A DNA stretch of 64,000 bases from contig NZ_VIRG01000066.1 of the NCBI RefSeq assembly GCF_008107695.1, positions 186,001-250,000 on the forward strand, in the 5' to 3' direction. The stretch comes from Stappia sp. BW2 (GTDB taxonomy: Bacteria > Pseudomonadota > Alphaproteobacteria > Rhizobiales > Stappiaceae). Within the stretch, counting starts at the first letter, position 1, and each line of letters begins with the position of its first letter. The notes below the pieces were generated by a model that did no database searches, was not told where the DNA came from, and saw only the letters and a list, made by a program, of their open reading frames with translations. A program made the translations under genes and the position numbers. Positions 1 to 8,840 of the stretch are shown piece by piece.

Positions 1-294
1 CTGTCACCGCGCCAACTGGAACGTCTTTTCCGCCGTCATTTCAATTGCACCCCCGGCCAGTATTACCTGAGACTGCGCCTGGAAACCGCGCGGGATCTGT
101 TGCGCCGGACCAGTCGACCTGTTCTGGATGTCGCGCTTGCCTGCGGTTTCGCGTCAACGTCTCATTTTACCAAGTGCTATCGCGAGCGCTTCTTGTGTAC
201 GCCGACAGAAGAGCGCCAGTCCTACCAGTGGGCCAACACCAAGTCGACATCCGGTGTCGGCACAGCCACCCCCATGCGTCTGGTCGCGAAGTAA
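1..294 (+). CDS. AraC/GlxA-type transcriptional regulator, C-terminal part
   Basis: The reading frame is open from the first base of the window and ends at a TAA, giving the last 97 residues of a protein whose start lies outside. The visible part is an AraC-type double helix-turn-helix: it begins with LSPRQLERLFRRHF and continues through the second helix-turn-helix DVALACGFASTSHFTKCYRERF. This arrangement, with the HTH at the C-terminus, is typical of GlxA-like regulators whose N-terminal half is a DJ-1/PfpI domain, but that half is not in view. Function is inferred as DNA-binding regulation of an unknown target. A hairpin with a T-run follows about 30 bases downstream. Confidence 0.8.
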   Translation: MSPRQLERLFRRHFNCTPGQYYLRLRLETARDLLRRTSRPVLDVALACGFASTSHFTKCYRERFLCTPTEERQSYQWANTKSTSGVGTATPMRLVAK

Positions 295-321
295 GACAAA
301 TGCGGCAACGTGCCGAAAGCG

Positions 322-348
322 AACGCCGCGATTTCCGCGGCGTTTTTG
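322..348 (+). terminator. Rho-independent terminator after the AraC-type gene
   Basis: A perfect nine-base inverted repeat (AACGCCGCG and CGCGGCGTT, spacer ATTTC) is followed directly by a run of T. It sits 28 bases after the stop codon of the plus-strand regulator. Confidence 0.75.
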
Positions 349-532
349 CTGCAGCCTTCCGCTGATACTCCCGGACGTGGCCTGGCCAAGGTCCGACGAA
401 CAATCCTACGCAGATGGCAACCGCGGAACCTCCCCGGTTACAGCTTGTGCTTCGCTGGACCCACATGAGGACGGGGAGCAAATACTTCGATTTGGCTTCA
501 GAGCACCACGATTTCGCTTCCCGTTTGAAAAG

Positions 533-1300
533 CTAGAGCAGCCGCCAGAGACCAAGGGGGATGAGATAGAGGCCGAGTGCGAGGATGGCGGCCAGCACGA
601 GACGGCGGAAGCCTATCTCCGACACTTTGCGCCGTGTGACCTGCCCTGCCCAGACACCCGATAGGGCCGGTACGACCAGTGCCGCAGATGCCAGCGCTTC
701 CTGACCACCCATCAGCCCGAAGCCACCAAGAGAAACCCCGAGCGCAATCGTCGATAAAAGAAACAAGAGCCCCATCGCCTGGATCAGTTCGTCCCGCTTG
801 AGCCCAAGTGCCTGCAGATACATGACCCCCGGCACCGAATAGGACCCAGTCAGGCCCGACAGGACACCGTTGATCAGCCCGACGACCACCCCAATCGGAA
901 TGACCCGGTTTTCAGGAATGCGCAGAACAACACCCGCCAACATCGGTACGGCATAGAAAACCATGAGAAGTCCGAGCAGCAGATCGGCAGCCCCGTCCGG
1001 CACCTTGGTGAGGATGAATGTCCCGGCAGCAAGCATTGCAACAGCGGAAACCAGAAACGGCCAGAGACGAGGCACAAGAACGCGCAGGTGACCTCCGTAC
1101 ACGCTTTGCCAAAGGTTGGTCAGAAATGCCGGCCACAGAATGAGGACCATCGCCTTTTCGACACCGACAAATACCGTCATCAGACCAAGACCGATGGTCG
1201 GCAAACCGAACCCGACCAGCCCCTTGATGAAGCCCGCGCAGAGGAATACCACCACGGCAACGATAACCAGCCACGGGCCGGATGCACCCAGATCCGTCAC
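533..1300 (-). CDS. TauE/SafE family sulfite exporter-like membrane protein
   Basis: The 255-residue protein is almost entirely hydrophobic, with about eight predicted membrane segments and two related halves, as is usual for TauE/SafE (DUF81) proteins. The family motif region FIKGLVGFGLPTIGLGLM near the N-terminus and the repeat GVVVGLINGVLSGLTGSYSV in the middle support the call. Members export sulfite, sulfoacetate or other small organosulfur anions across the inner membrane, but the substrate here cannot be read from sequence. It ends 38 bases before the next gene's stop region and shares its strand with the downstream-numbered binding protein, so the two may be cotranscribed. Confidence 0.85.
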   Translation of the reverse strand: MTDLGASGPWLVIVAVVVFLCAGFIKGLVGFGLPTIGLGLMTVFVGVEKAMVLILWPAFLTNLWQSVYGGHLRVLVPRLWPFLVSAVAMLAAGTFILTKVPDGAADLLLGLLMVFYAVPMLAGVVLRIPENRVIPIGVVVGLINGVLSGLTGSYSVPGVMYLQALGLKRDELIQAMGLLFLLSTIALGVSLGGFGLMGGQEALASAALVVPALSGVWAGQVTRRKVSEIGFRRLVLAAILALGLYLIPLGLWRLL

Positions 1301-1338
1301 GCGTATACCTGATGCTGCATGTGGGTCTCTTGTTTCTG

Positions 1339-2145
1339 CTACCCGTCGCCCGTTGGCAGATTGTAGCCTTCGATCAATTCTTCCAACTGGCCGGACTCCC
1401 GGCGGCGAAGCAGTTCTTCGTCAAACGCTTCCAGCATTTTTATACACGGCGTTGCCCGGGAGAACAGGAAATGAAGCGTATTGACCGAAGCATGCCATGG
1501 CAAGACCTCGACCTTTCCTTCAACCCGCGCCTCCCTGATCATCACCTCGCCTTCCTGACGAGCGATTATCAGATAATCCGCCTTTTCCTCTGCCACAAGA
1601 AGAACATTGGTTTTGAAGTCCTCGAACGGCTGTCTTTCGATTGCTAGATTGGCTGCGGCAAAGTTCTCGAATTCCTCGCCGAACGTCGCTCCAAACGGCG
1701 CAACGCCTCTCAGTCCCGCAAGGTCTTTCAATGATTGTGGACGGACAGCGAGATTGGAACGGACAATGACGCTGACTTCTTCCTCCATCACCGGCAGGCT
1801 GACACCATATTTTGCAAGCCTCTCATCGGTCAGATATGCCCCGGCGAGAACGTCGATCTGCCCATGCTCCAGCAATGTCAAAAGCCGCTTCCAGGGAAGT
1901 TCCGATCCGACCATCAACGGCACACCCAGGGCGTTAAAGACATCCAGGGCAAGGTCTGGAAAAACGCCATCGAGACTGCCGTCCGCTTGCCGGCGCATGG
2001 AGACCGGGTACCAGACACTTGATCCGTTCAGCTTGATTCTTGAGCAATCACCCGTGTCCGCATAGCTCGCAGGCGTTAGCGAAAAAAGCGCATACGCCAG
2101 AGCCGTGACGCACAATCGCCTTCTCAATCGATTGAAAAAATTCAT
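1339..2145 (-). CDS. Periplasmic amino-acid-type solute-binding protein (SBP_bac_3)
   Basis: The 268-residue protein starts with a basic stretch and a hydrophobic core ending in TPASYADTG, a standard signal peptide with a likely cut after ASYA. The remainder matches the extracellular solute-binding family 3 layout: the opening DGVFPDLALDVFNALG, the LEHGQIDVLAGAYLT segment, and a hinge region. The ATG at 2145 was chosen over an upstream TTG at 2187 because it places the signal peptide at the very N-terminus. No permease or ATPase is adjacent, so it is an orphan binding protein. It may work with a distant transporter or as a sensory input. The ligand is unknown. Confidence 0.8.
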   Translation of the reverse strand: MNFFNRLRRRLCVTALAYALFSLTPASYADTGDCSRIKLNGSSVWYPVSMRRQADGSLDGVFPDLALDVFNALGVPLMVGSELPWKRLLTLLEHGQIDVLAGAYLTDERLAKYGVSLPVMEEEVSVIVRSNLAVRPQSLKDLAGLRGVAPFGATFGEEFENFAAANLAIERQPFEDFKTNVLLVAEEKADYLIIARQEGEVMIREARVEGKVEVLPWHASVNTLHFLFSRATPCIKMLEAFDEELLRRRESGQLEELIEGYNLPTGDG

Positions 2146-2203
2146 TTTTTTGACCGCTCGAACAACGCCTCGATTAAAGCCGGGCAATCAAGTGAACCGC
2201 CTT

Positions 2204-2241
2204 TTGACTGATCGGTCAATCAAAAAACACGTTTTACGTGT
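2204..2241. promoter_or_regulatory. Two adjacent palindromes in a divergent promoter region
   Basis: Bases 2204-2219 read TTGACTGATCGGTCAA, a 16-base palindrome with two mismatched positions, in the style of TetR-family operators. Eight bases further, 2227-2241 read ACACG-TTTTA-CGTGT, a perfect five-base-arm inverted repeat. Both lie between the start of the solute-binding protein gene (minus) and the YcaQ-like gene (plus), where the two promoters must be. No regulator is encoded next to them. The operator role is inferred from position and symmetry only. Confidence 0.4.
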
Positions 2242-2358
2242 ATGTACGTTGTAATTGCTGGTTCGCCACTTCTGATTGCAATTACATCATAGTCGATATT
2301 GACGATATTCGACTGACAACCGTTTTTATGATGCGAGGAAGATGCTAGCCTCATTAGC

Positions 2359-3576
2359 ATGAATGCAACCTCGCTGCCTCGGCTGCCGAATCGTCTCGCG
2401 CGGCGCCTCTTCCTGGACAGACACGGCCTTGCCTCCGCCCCCAGGGGAAGCGGGAAAGGGGATGATCTTGCCGCAGTCATAGACCAGCTCGGTTTCGTCC
2501 AGATCGACAGCATCAACACGGTCGCCCGTGCGCACCACATGATCCTCGCCGCCAGAAGACCTGCCTACAAGGAGAAGAACCTCAAGCTTCTTACCGAGCG
2601 GGACCGGCATCTGTTCGAACATTGGACCCATGATGCGTCCGTCATACCAACGGAATTCTTCCGACACTGGCGCCTGCGGTTCAGCCGGGACAAGGAAAAT
2701 CTCATCAACAGATGGCGCAACTGGCACCAGAACGAGTTCGAGAGAAAATTCGACGAGATCCTCAAACGGATCAGCGACCATGGTCCCGTCACGTCGGCAA
2801 CTGTCGGTGAAGATGAAAAACGCAGCAGCGGCGGCTGGTGGGAGTGGCACCCCTCCAAGGCCGCACTCGAGTTTCTGTGGCGCACCGGTGAGTTGTCGGT
2901 TTGCGGCCGGAACGGATTTCAAAAGGTCTACGATCTGACGGAGCGGGTCATCCCAGCGCAGCATCTTCACGCCGCACATGATTTCGATGAGACGACCGAT
3001 TGGGCGGCCCGCTCAGCCCTCGACCGTCTGGGTTTCGCAACCTCCGGCGAGATCGCGGCCTTCTGGGACCTGATCACGCCTCTGGAAGCCAGGGACTGGT
3101 GTACCGCGGCATTGGCCGAGGGCACAATTATCGAGATTGAAGTTGAATGTGTCGACGGATCCTGGCGGAAGGTCTTCGTCTATCCGGAAACGCTCAACAC
3201 CCTATCGGAGCTTCCAGAGCCCCCTTCGCGCGTGCGCATCCTGTCGCCGTTCGATCCGGCGCTACGTGACCGAAAACGCGCCGAACGGCTGTTCGGCTTC
3301 TGCTACCGGATCGAGATATTCGTGCCCGAGCCAAAACGCCAGTACGGTTATTACGTCTTCCCTGTTCTGGAAGGTGACCGTTTGATTGGCCGGATCGACA
3401 TGAAGGCTCTCCGAAGCGAGAACAGACTCCACGTGCGGGCCTATTGGCCGGAGCAAGGCATCAGAGCCTCGAAGGGGCGTGAGGCGAAGCTTCAGGCGGA
3501 GCTCGAACGCACCGCCCGCTTTGCCGGTGTTTCCAACATCACCTACGAGCCGGACTGGCAAAGGACGCCCCTTTAG
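2359..3576 (+). CDS. ycaQ: YcaQ/AlkZ-like winged-helix DNA glycosylase
   Basis: The 405-residue protein belongs to the HTH_42 (formerly DUF1006) family that includes E. coli YcaQ and Streptomyces AlkZ, glycosylases that unhook DNA interstrand crosslinks and bulky N-alkyl adducts. The family's catalytic motif is visible as Q48-I49-D50 in FVQIDSIN, the Q-hydrophobic-D form seen in YcaQ rather than the Q-x-Q form of AlkZ. Further support comes from HHMILAARRP and the C-terminal LIGRIDMKALR segment that forms the last beta-barrel-like domain. The start ATG fits the family N-terminus. The gene stands alone and converges on nadV, separated by a strong hairpin. Confidence 0.85.
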   Translation: MNATSLPRLPNRLARRLFLDRHGLASAPRGSGKGDDLAAVIDQLGFVQIDSINTVARAHHMILAARRPAYKEKNLKLLTERDRHLFEHWTHDASVIPTEFFRHWRLRFSRDKENLINRWRNWHQNEFERKFDEILKRISDHGPVTSATVGEDEKRSSGGWWEWHPSKAALEFLWRTGELSVCGRNGFQKVYDLTERVIPAQHLHAAHDFDETTDWAARSALDRLGFATSGEIAAFWDLITPLEARDWCTAALAEGTIIEIEVECVDGSWRKVFVYPETLNTLSELPEPPSRVRILSPFDPALRDRKRAERLFGFCYRIEIFVPEPKRQYGYYVFPVLEGDRLIGRIDMKALRSENRLHVRAYWPEQGIRASKGREAKLQAELERTARFAGVSNITYEPDWQRTPL

Positions 3577-3602
3577 GGTCTGGTTCCCGCGCAGAAGCTT
3601 CA

Positions 3603-3635
3603 GGCGCAGGCGGAGTTGCCAACTCCGCCTGCGCC
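3603..3635. terminator. Bidirectional hairpin between ycaQ and nadV
   Basis: A perfect 15-base stem (3603-3617 with 3621-3635) closes a three-base loop between two convergent genes. It lacks a long T-run on either side, so it may block readthrough by structure or act as a weak bidirectional terminator. Confidence 0.55.
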
Positions 3636-3652
3636 CTTGATCAATCAGAAGG

Positions 3653-5059
3653 TCACTCTGCGACCCTGTCCAGCAGATGCTGATGGGACCGCTGACGGAC
3701 CTCTTCAAAGGTCCAGTCCTTCACCAGCGCGCCATTGCGATAGACCGTCTGCAACTGATCTGGTCTGCTGCCCGCCTCTTCAAAACGAACTGCGGTCAGC
3801 ATTCCGTTTTCGAGGACGGTCGCCTGTCGTCCGGCCTTGGAGGCCTTGCCCGGATCGGTGACCGGGGTCTTGGACACATCACGCCAGGTGCCGTCCGCAG
3901 CCTTCATGGCATTTGCCTTCATGGCAAAGCGCATGGTGTCCCGGTTGAGCCGCTGCAACAGACCGCCGCCCATGCCGACGGCAATGTTGTCGACCGACCA
4001 GTTGCGCCGCACCAGCTCCTCCACCAGTTGCCTGATGGTGTCGAGCTTCATGCCGTCGCCCTGAATGACGCGAACCGAGGGATGCAGCACGCGCGCCCCC
4101 TTGCTGTTCTCCGAGCCGCCGTAGTGCTGCCACAAGGTTTCCATGACCTTCAGCGGCGTTTCGACGGGATCACCGGAATCCGGGCGAACGACAACCGTTG
4201 CTCCCGAGGCGAGCACCTCTTCCTTCAGGCGTCCGCACCACAGGTTCTCGACCGCGTTGCCCAGATCGTAGCTGTCGGAAACAACCGCCACCAGCGCATT
4301 GGGCCGGGCAAACTGCGCCAGCATGTTCCGGTACGCATCGATTTCCCGCTCCCGTCCCCAACTGGTCATTGTCGAGTGTTCTGCTGCGGGGATCGAAAAG
4401 CCAGCGACATCTGCGCCGTACCAGGTCATGGCCGCTTCAAGCGCTTCCATGGTGTCGGTGCCGGCGAAATTGACCAGATGGGCCACGCCACCAAGAGCGG
4501 CACTTTGGGCAGAGGAAACACCGCGCGCGCCAAAATCGTGCAGCTTGAACGGGATCTGGCTGTCCGGATCCTCAGAAGTTTCCAGAAGACCGCGATACAG
4601 GATCTCCTTGCACATGAAGGAAAGGGTCGCGACCGTCGATGGATACCAGACCGCCCGCAACATGGCGGTCTCCACCCAGGTGGTCAGCCATGGCATGCGT
4701 TCGTCGGTGTTTTCCAGCTGAACAAGCGGCACACCGCTCGGCGCAAGCGTTCCTTCCGGCAGCGCCTTGATCTCTAGCGGAAACAGACCGCCATGATCCG
4801 TCAGGATCTGTTCCCAGCCTTCCCGGTTGAAGGGGACGCCATGGGCCGCGCAGATGCGCGCAGCCGCTTCAATGTCCGATGCGGTGATCGGCTTGAGAAG
4901 CACGTCCTTCAGGTAGGCTTGCAATCCGAAGAACAGGACGCTGTCCGAAAACGGATTGGGTCTTGCTTCCAGATACGCCGAAATCCTGCGGGCTTCGGGT
5001 GGATATTGCTTGAAATGCGACTGCTTGTAGCTGTCGGTCGCCAAAAGTGGGTTTGTCAT
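3653..5059 (-). CDS. nadV: Nicotinamide phosphoribosyltransferase
   Basis: The 468-residue protein makes nicotinamide mononucleotide from nicotinamide and PRPP. Its length and motifs match the NadV/NAMPT family: the N-terminal TDSYKQSHFKQYP, HDFGARGVSS at residues 174-183, GTDT at 200-203 (the Asp that selects nicotinamide over nicotinate), and SIPAAEHST at 222-230 carrying the catalytic His that is autophosphorylated in the human enzyme. It follows nadM by 56 bases on the same strand. The pair therefore forms a two-step nicotinamide to NAD+ route that bypasses deamidation. Regulation probably comes from the palindromes upstream of nadM. Confidence 0.95.
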   Translation of the reverse strand: MTNPLLATDSYKQSHFKQYPPEARRISAYLEARPNPFSDSVLFFGLQAYLKDVLLKPITASDIEAAARICAAHGVPFNREGWEQILTDHGGLFPLEIKALPEGTLAPSGVPLVQLENTDERMPWLTTWVETAMLRAVWYPSTVATLSFMCKEILYRGLLETSEDPDSQIPFKLHDFGARGVSSAQSAALGGVAHLVNFAGTDTMEALEAAMTWYGADVAGFSIPAAEHSTMTSWGREREIDAYRNMLAQFARPNALVAVVSDSYDLGNAVENLWCGRLKEEVLASGATVVVRPDSGDPVETPLKVMETLWQHYGGSENSKGARVLHPSVRVIQGDGMKLDTIRQLVEELVRRNWSVDNIAVGMGGGLLQRLNRDTMRFAMKANAMKAADGTWRDVSKTPVTDPGKASKAGRQATVLENGMLTAVRFEEAGSRPDQLQTVYRNGALVKDWTFEEVRQRSHQHLLDRVAE

Positions 5060-5115
5060 TGTGAACTCCTCACGTGACAGATGCGATTGTCTGCGGGCCT
5101 CCCCCGCAGACGCTG

Positions 5116-6180
5116 TTACAGGTCCGCCATAAGCTGGATGATGGACCAGTGATCTTCAAAGAACTGCTCAGGGTTCAGATCTCCCAGGCGATGCCAATTG
5201 GCTGACATGGCATCGTCCCCCCCCATGACCGAAAACAGTTCGCGCCGTTCCGGCAGGCGAAACAGAAACGCATGGGTGACGATGCGGCCGCGCAGCGACC
5301 GGTCGGGATGGTCGAAGACCCTTGTCTTGGTGCCGTCGATGAAGGATGCCAGCATCGCCGGGGGGATTTCGCCCTTGTGGTCGCTGATGGCGGTTTCTTC
5401 CTTCAATTCGCGGATCGCGGCGTCCTTGATGCTTTCGCTGGGATCAAGGAACCCGCCGGGCAGTGCAAGCAATCCCTTGCCGGGCGCCTGTCCGCGCTCG
5501 ACCAGAAGAATGTTGCCGGACTGGATGACAACGGCATCCACTGTCACGAACGGGCCCCTGCCCCATTGGCCGGGATAAGCCTCCAGATACTCGGCCTCTT
5601 CCAGCAGAGCACGAAAGGTCTCCGTCAGGGCAAAAGCTTCCAGCCACTCCGCCACGCCGGCAGACAGAACCGAGCGGGAGATAACCGGGATGCGCTGGAA
5701 CAACTGCCTGCGCACATCAGTCGACGAGAAGGTACCGTGCTGGCTGGCCAACTGGACATTGCCCCACTCGGGAAACAACTTCAGATAATAGCTCGTGCGG
5801 TCCTTGCCGTAGCCGGACAATGCAATCCTGACGTCCTGCAAACCGTGCAGAACGACACCGCCCCTGTTGTAATGGGCCAGCACTGTTTCGTTGACGGCCC
5901 GCTGAACCTCTGCGCACCAGGCAGCGTCCGAATAGGGATGATCCAAAACAGGTTTCAGGATCAAACGACCGGTCGTCAGCTCGTGCTTGAACACCTTGGC
6001 GAACATCTCTTCGCGCTCGGTGTAGGTGAATGGGTTTCGCGGGGTCCGTGCCTGACAGGAAGATCCGATCAGCACGATCAGCGTATCGACTTCATTCAGC
6101 GCCGATCTGATGACGGCCTCATGGCCCGTATGAAGCGGCTGAAAACGGCCGACAAAAACACCGTAATGATATTTAGACAT
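5116..6180 (-). CDS. nadM: Bifunctional NMN adenylyltransferase / Nudix hydrolase
   Basis: The 354-residue protein fuses a nicotinamide-nucleotide adenylyltransferase (residues about 1-180) to a Nudix hydrolase (about 205-354). The first domain shows GRFQPLHTGHE, the nucleotidyltransferase signature, followed by GSSCQARTPRNPFT. The second carries a Nudix box, GFLDPSE then seven residues then RELKEETAI, in which the usual final Gly is Ala. It would adenylate NMN to NAD+ and hydrolyse an ADP-ribose-like compound, as in Synechocystis and Francisella homologues. The ATG at 6180 was chosen because GGGAG lies eight bases upstream and the protein then starts at the family motif. It is the first gene of the nadM-nadV operon. 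Confidence 0.93.
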   Translation of the reverse strand: MSKYHYGVFVGRFQPLHTGHEAVIRSALNEVDTLIVLIGSSCQARTPRNPFTYTEREEMFAKVFKHELTTGRLILKPVLDHPYSDAAWCAEVQRAVNETVLAHYNRGGVVLHGLQDVRIALSGYGKDRTSYYLKLFPEWGNVQLASQHGTFSSTDVRRQLFQRIPVISRSVLSAGVAEWLEAFALTETFRALLEEAEYLEAYPGQWGRGPFVTVDAVVIQSGNILLVERGQAPGKGLLALPGGFLDPSESIKDAAIRELKEETAISDHKGEIPPAMLASFIDGTKTRVFDHPDRSLRGRIVTHAFLFRLPERRELFSVMGGDDAMSANWHRLGDLNPEQFFEDHWSIIQLMADL

Positions 6181-6235
6181 TCGAGACTCCCTCGAACTGT
6201 TGAGATGCAGCCGAACTCCTCGGCTGCCCAATACC

Positions 6236-6291
6236 TAATACTCATTTAGAGCATTATCAAGCGAATAATACTCTAAATGAGTATTATTCGC
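6236..6291. promoter_or_regulatory. Tandem palindromic operators upstream of nadM-nadV
   Basis: Two 21-base sites share the pattern TAATACTC-N5-GAGTATTA. Site 1 (6236-6256) has one mismatch in the right arm. Site 2 (6266-6286) is perfect, and its symmetry extends to 13-base arms at 6261-6273 and 6279-6291 around TAAAT. The centres are 30 bases apart, about three helical turns, which would place two dimers on the same face of DNA. Position 55-110 bases upstream of nadM fits promoter control of the NAD salvage operon. NrtR or NadQ repressors are candidates by function, but neither is encoded in this window. Confidence 0.7.
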
Positions 6292-6533
6292 TTCTCGACG
6301 TGGAAGGAGTGGCAAGCCCGCCGACGAATTGCCCACTCGATTGGCCGTCAGGCCGGAAACAAACACCGGTTCAAATAGCTGCGGCCCAGAAGATTTCTTG
6401 CCTCCATTTCGCAAAGGCCTATCGCAAGCGACTGGCTGACGGTCGTGATCCTGGAAAGCAAAATTCTCTTTGAAAACCTTGGCTTTTGTAAAGAAGTGCG
6501 ACGCCGCAAGAAAATCGTCGCGCACAAAAATAT
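6292..6533. other. Intergenic stretch between nadM operators and tdh terminator
   Basis: This stretch holds no open frame with convincing coding character and no RNA gene that I recognise. It lies upstream of nadM and downstream of tdh, both on the minus strand, and probably contains the nadM promoter near its left end. Confidence 0.5.
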
Positions 6534-6556
6534 CGCCCTCGATATTATCGAGGGCG
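6526..6556 (-). terminator. Rho-independent terminator of kbl-tdh
   Basis: A perfect ten-base stem (6534-6543 with 6547-6556) is followed, on the minus strand, by ATATTTTTGTG. It lies 60 bases after the tdh stop codon and fits an intrinsic terminator for the kbl-tdh transcript. Confidence 0.75.
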
Positions 6557-6615
6557 TTCTTGCGACTCCTGTTTACAGATGCGCTGAGCGAAATCTCTCC
6601 CGCCGGACAGCTGGC

Positions 6616-7656
6616 TCACGTCCAGCTGAGCACCACCTTGCCCGCTTCACCTGACTTCATGGCAGCAAAGCCCTTCTCGAAATCGTCTGCACCAAAGCGG
6701 TGTGTGATGACATTGCGCACGTCCAGGCCGTTCTGCAGCATGGCAATCATCTTGTACCAGGTCTCGAAAATTTCGCGGCCGTACACGCCCTTGATGGTGA
6801 TTGCCTTGAAGACGATGCGCGACCAATCCACCGGCGATTTTCCGGGAGGAATGCCAAGTAGCGCAATCCGACCTCCCATCACGAGGTTCTCAACCATCTG
6901 GTCGAGCGCCGCCTGGTTGCCCGACATTTCCAGGCCGACATCAAAGCCTTCCTTCATGCCGAGCTTCTTTTCGATGCCTTTCAGATCTTCCCTGGCCACG
7001 TTGACCGGCACCACATCGGCAACCTTCGTCGCCAGGTCGAGGCGGGCCTGGTTGACATCAGTGATAACCACATTGCGCGCCCCGACATGACGAGCCACGG
7101 CTGCGGCCATGATGCCTATCGGACCGGCACCGGTAATCAGGACATCCTCGCCGACCAGATCGAAACTGAGCGCGGTATGAACCGCGTTGCCGAGCGGATC
7201 GAGAATGGCACCGATCTCGTCATCGATCTCGTCCGGCAGCAAAACGACGTTGAAGGCCGGCAGGCGCAGATATTCTGCAAAAGCGCCCTGCTCGTTGACG
7301 CCGATGCCGCGGGTTTCCGGATCCAGATGAAACTTGCCCGCTCGCGATTGACGGGAGTGCCGTCCAATCAGGTGGCCTTCGCCGGAGCACCGTTGGCCAA
7401 TTTCCAGATCGGTGACGTTCTTGCCGATCTCGACGATTTCACCCGCGAATTCGTGACCGGTGATCATCGGTACGGGCACCGTCTTCGCCGCCCAGTCGTC
7501 CCAGTTCCAGATGTGAATATCCGTGCCGCAAATACCGGTCTTGTGGATCTTGATCAAAACGTCGCCCGGGCCGATTTCCGGAACCGGCGCACGTGTCATC
7601 CAGAGACCTTCCTTCGGCTCGGACTTGCACAGCGCCTTCATTTCGTTGCTGCTCAT
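6616..7656 (-). CDS. tdh: L-threonine 3-dehydrogenase lacking the structural zinc site
   Basis: The 346-residue medium-chain dehydrogenase oxidises L-threonine with NAD+ to 2-amino-3-ketobutyrate. Similarity to E. coli Tdh is high throughout: [13 protein letters not shown] with the catalytic zinc Cys, GHEFAGE with the His-Glu pair, the Rossmann [20 protein letters not shown] and the C-terminal ITHRF and GKVVLSW. The region that normally carries four structural zinc cysteines reads [18 protein letters not shown], so the four ligands are Gly, Ser, Ser and Asp. The reading frame is intact there. The start overlaps the kbl stop by four bases (ATGA), so the two are translationally coupled and act in sequence. 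Confidence 0.95.
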   Translation of the reverse strand: MSSNEMKALCKSEPKEGLWMTRAPVPEIGPGDVLIKIHKTGICGTDIHIWNWDDWAAKTVPVPMITGHEFAGEIVEIGKNVTDLEIGQRCSGEGHLIGRHSRQSRAGKFHLDPETRGIGVNEQGAFAEYLRLPAFNVVLLPDEIDDEIGAILDPLGNAVHTALSFDLVGEDVLITGAGPIGIMAAAVARHVGARNVVITDVNQARLDLATKVADVVPVNVAREDLKGIEKKLGMKEGFDVGLEMSGNQAALDQMVENLVMGGRIALLGIPPGKSPVDWSRIVFKAITIKGVYGREIFETWYKMIAMLQNGLDVRNVITHRFGADDFEKGFAAMKSGEAGKVVLSWT

Positions 7657-8840
7657 GACAGCACTCCCGTCGCCTTGCCGGCCTTTTCAAAGGCCTCCAG
7701 CGCGCGATCCAGATCGGACCGGGTCAATGCCGCATTCATCTGCGTGCGGATGCGGGCCTGACCGCGCGGCACCACAGGAAAGAAGAAACCGGAGACGTAG
7801 ACACCCTCCTCGAACAGCTTTGCCGCCATGTCCTGCGCCAGTTGGGCTTCCCCCAGCATCACCGGAATGATGGGGTGTTCCCCCGGCAGAAGCGTGAAGC
7901 CAAGCGCTTCCAGACCGGCGCGCCAATAGCTGGCGTTTTCGAAGAGGTTCTTGCGCAGATCGTCGCCCTCCTCCACCAGACGGATGGCTTCCAGTCCGCT
8001 CATGACCACAGCCGGCGGCAGAGAGTTGGAAAAGAGGTAGGGTCGCGCCCGCTGGCGCAGCAGATCTATGACAGGCTGAGGTCCTGCAATATAGCCGCCT
8101 ATGCCGCCGCCCAGCGCTTTGCCGAGCGTTCCTGTCAGGATATCGACATCGACGCCAAAATGCGCCGGCATGCCTCTCCCCTTTGGCCCCATGAAGCCGG
8201 TCGCATGGCAATCGTCGACCATCACAACGGCATCATATTGCCTGGCCAGCTCGGTCACACCCGGCAGGTTGGCGAGGTAACCATCCATCGAGAAGACGCC
8301 GTCTGTGGCAATCATGATGTGACGAGCCCCGGCAGCCCGGGCTTCCTTCAGTTTCGCCTCCAGATCCGCCATATCGGAATTGGCGTAGCGATAGCGCTGG
8401 GCCTTGCACAGGCGAATGCCGTCAATGATCGACGCATGATTGAGCGCGTCCGATATTATCGCGTCTTCAGCCCCAAGCAACGGTTCGAACAGGCCTCCAT
8501 TTGCGTCGAAACAGGCCGCGAACAGAATGGCATCGTCCTTGCCGAGAAACTCGGCCAGACGCTGTTCAAGCTGGCGGTGAATGTCCTGCGTTCCGCAAAT
8601 GAAACGCACGGACGCCATGCCGTAGCCCTTTGGTTCAAGAGCCTTGCGAGCAGCTTCCTCAAGAGCCGGATGATCGGCCAAACCCAGGTAGTTGTTTGCG
8701 CAAAGGTTGATGACTTCGCGCCCGCCGACCGTGATCAAGCCGCCCTGAGGCGAGGTGATCAGCCGCTCGCGCTTGTAGAGCCCTTCGGCCTCGATTTCTT
8801 CAAGCGTCTCGGAAATATGCGACAGAAAGGCATCGGACAC
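7653..8840 (-). CDS. kbl: 2-amino-3-ketobutyrate coenzyme A ligase (glycine C-acetyltransferase)
   Basis: The 395-residue PLP enzyme cleaves 2-amino-3-ketobutyrate with CoA to glycine and acetyl-CoA, the second step of threonine degradation after Tdh. Recognisable segments include [25 protein letters not shown], the PLP-contacting VDDCHATGF and the Schiff-base lysine in [11 protein letters not shown] chose the GTG at 8840 because GGAGGA lies seven bases upstream and the product then matches the 398-residue E. coli protein in length. The longer frame starting at 8909 adds residues absent from the family. It is the first gene of the kbl-tdh operon. Confidence 0.94.
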   Translation of the reverse strand: MSDAFLSHISETLEEIEAEGLYKRERLITSPQGGLITVGGREVINLCANNYLGLADHPALEEAARKALEPKGYGMASVRFICGTQDIHRQLEQRLAEFLGKDDAILFAACFDANGGLFEPLLGAEDAIISDALNHASIIDGIRLCKAQRYRYANSDMADLEAKLKEARAAGARHIMIATDGVFSMDGYLANLPGVTELARQYDAVVMVDDCHATGFMGPKGRGMPAHFGVDVDILTGTLGKALGGGIGGYIAGPQPVIDLLRQRARPYLFSNSLPPAVVMSGLEAIRLVEEGDDLRKNLFENASYWRAGLEALGFTLLPGEHPIIPVMLGEAQLAQDMAAKLFEEGVYVSGFFFPVVPRGQARIRTQMNAALTRSDLDRALEAFEKAGKATGVLS

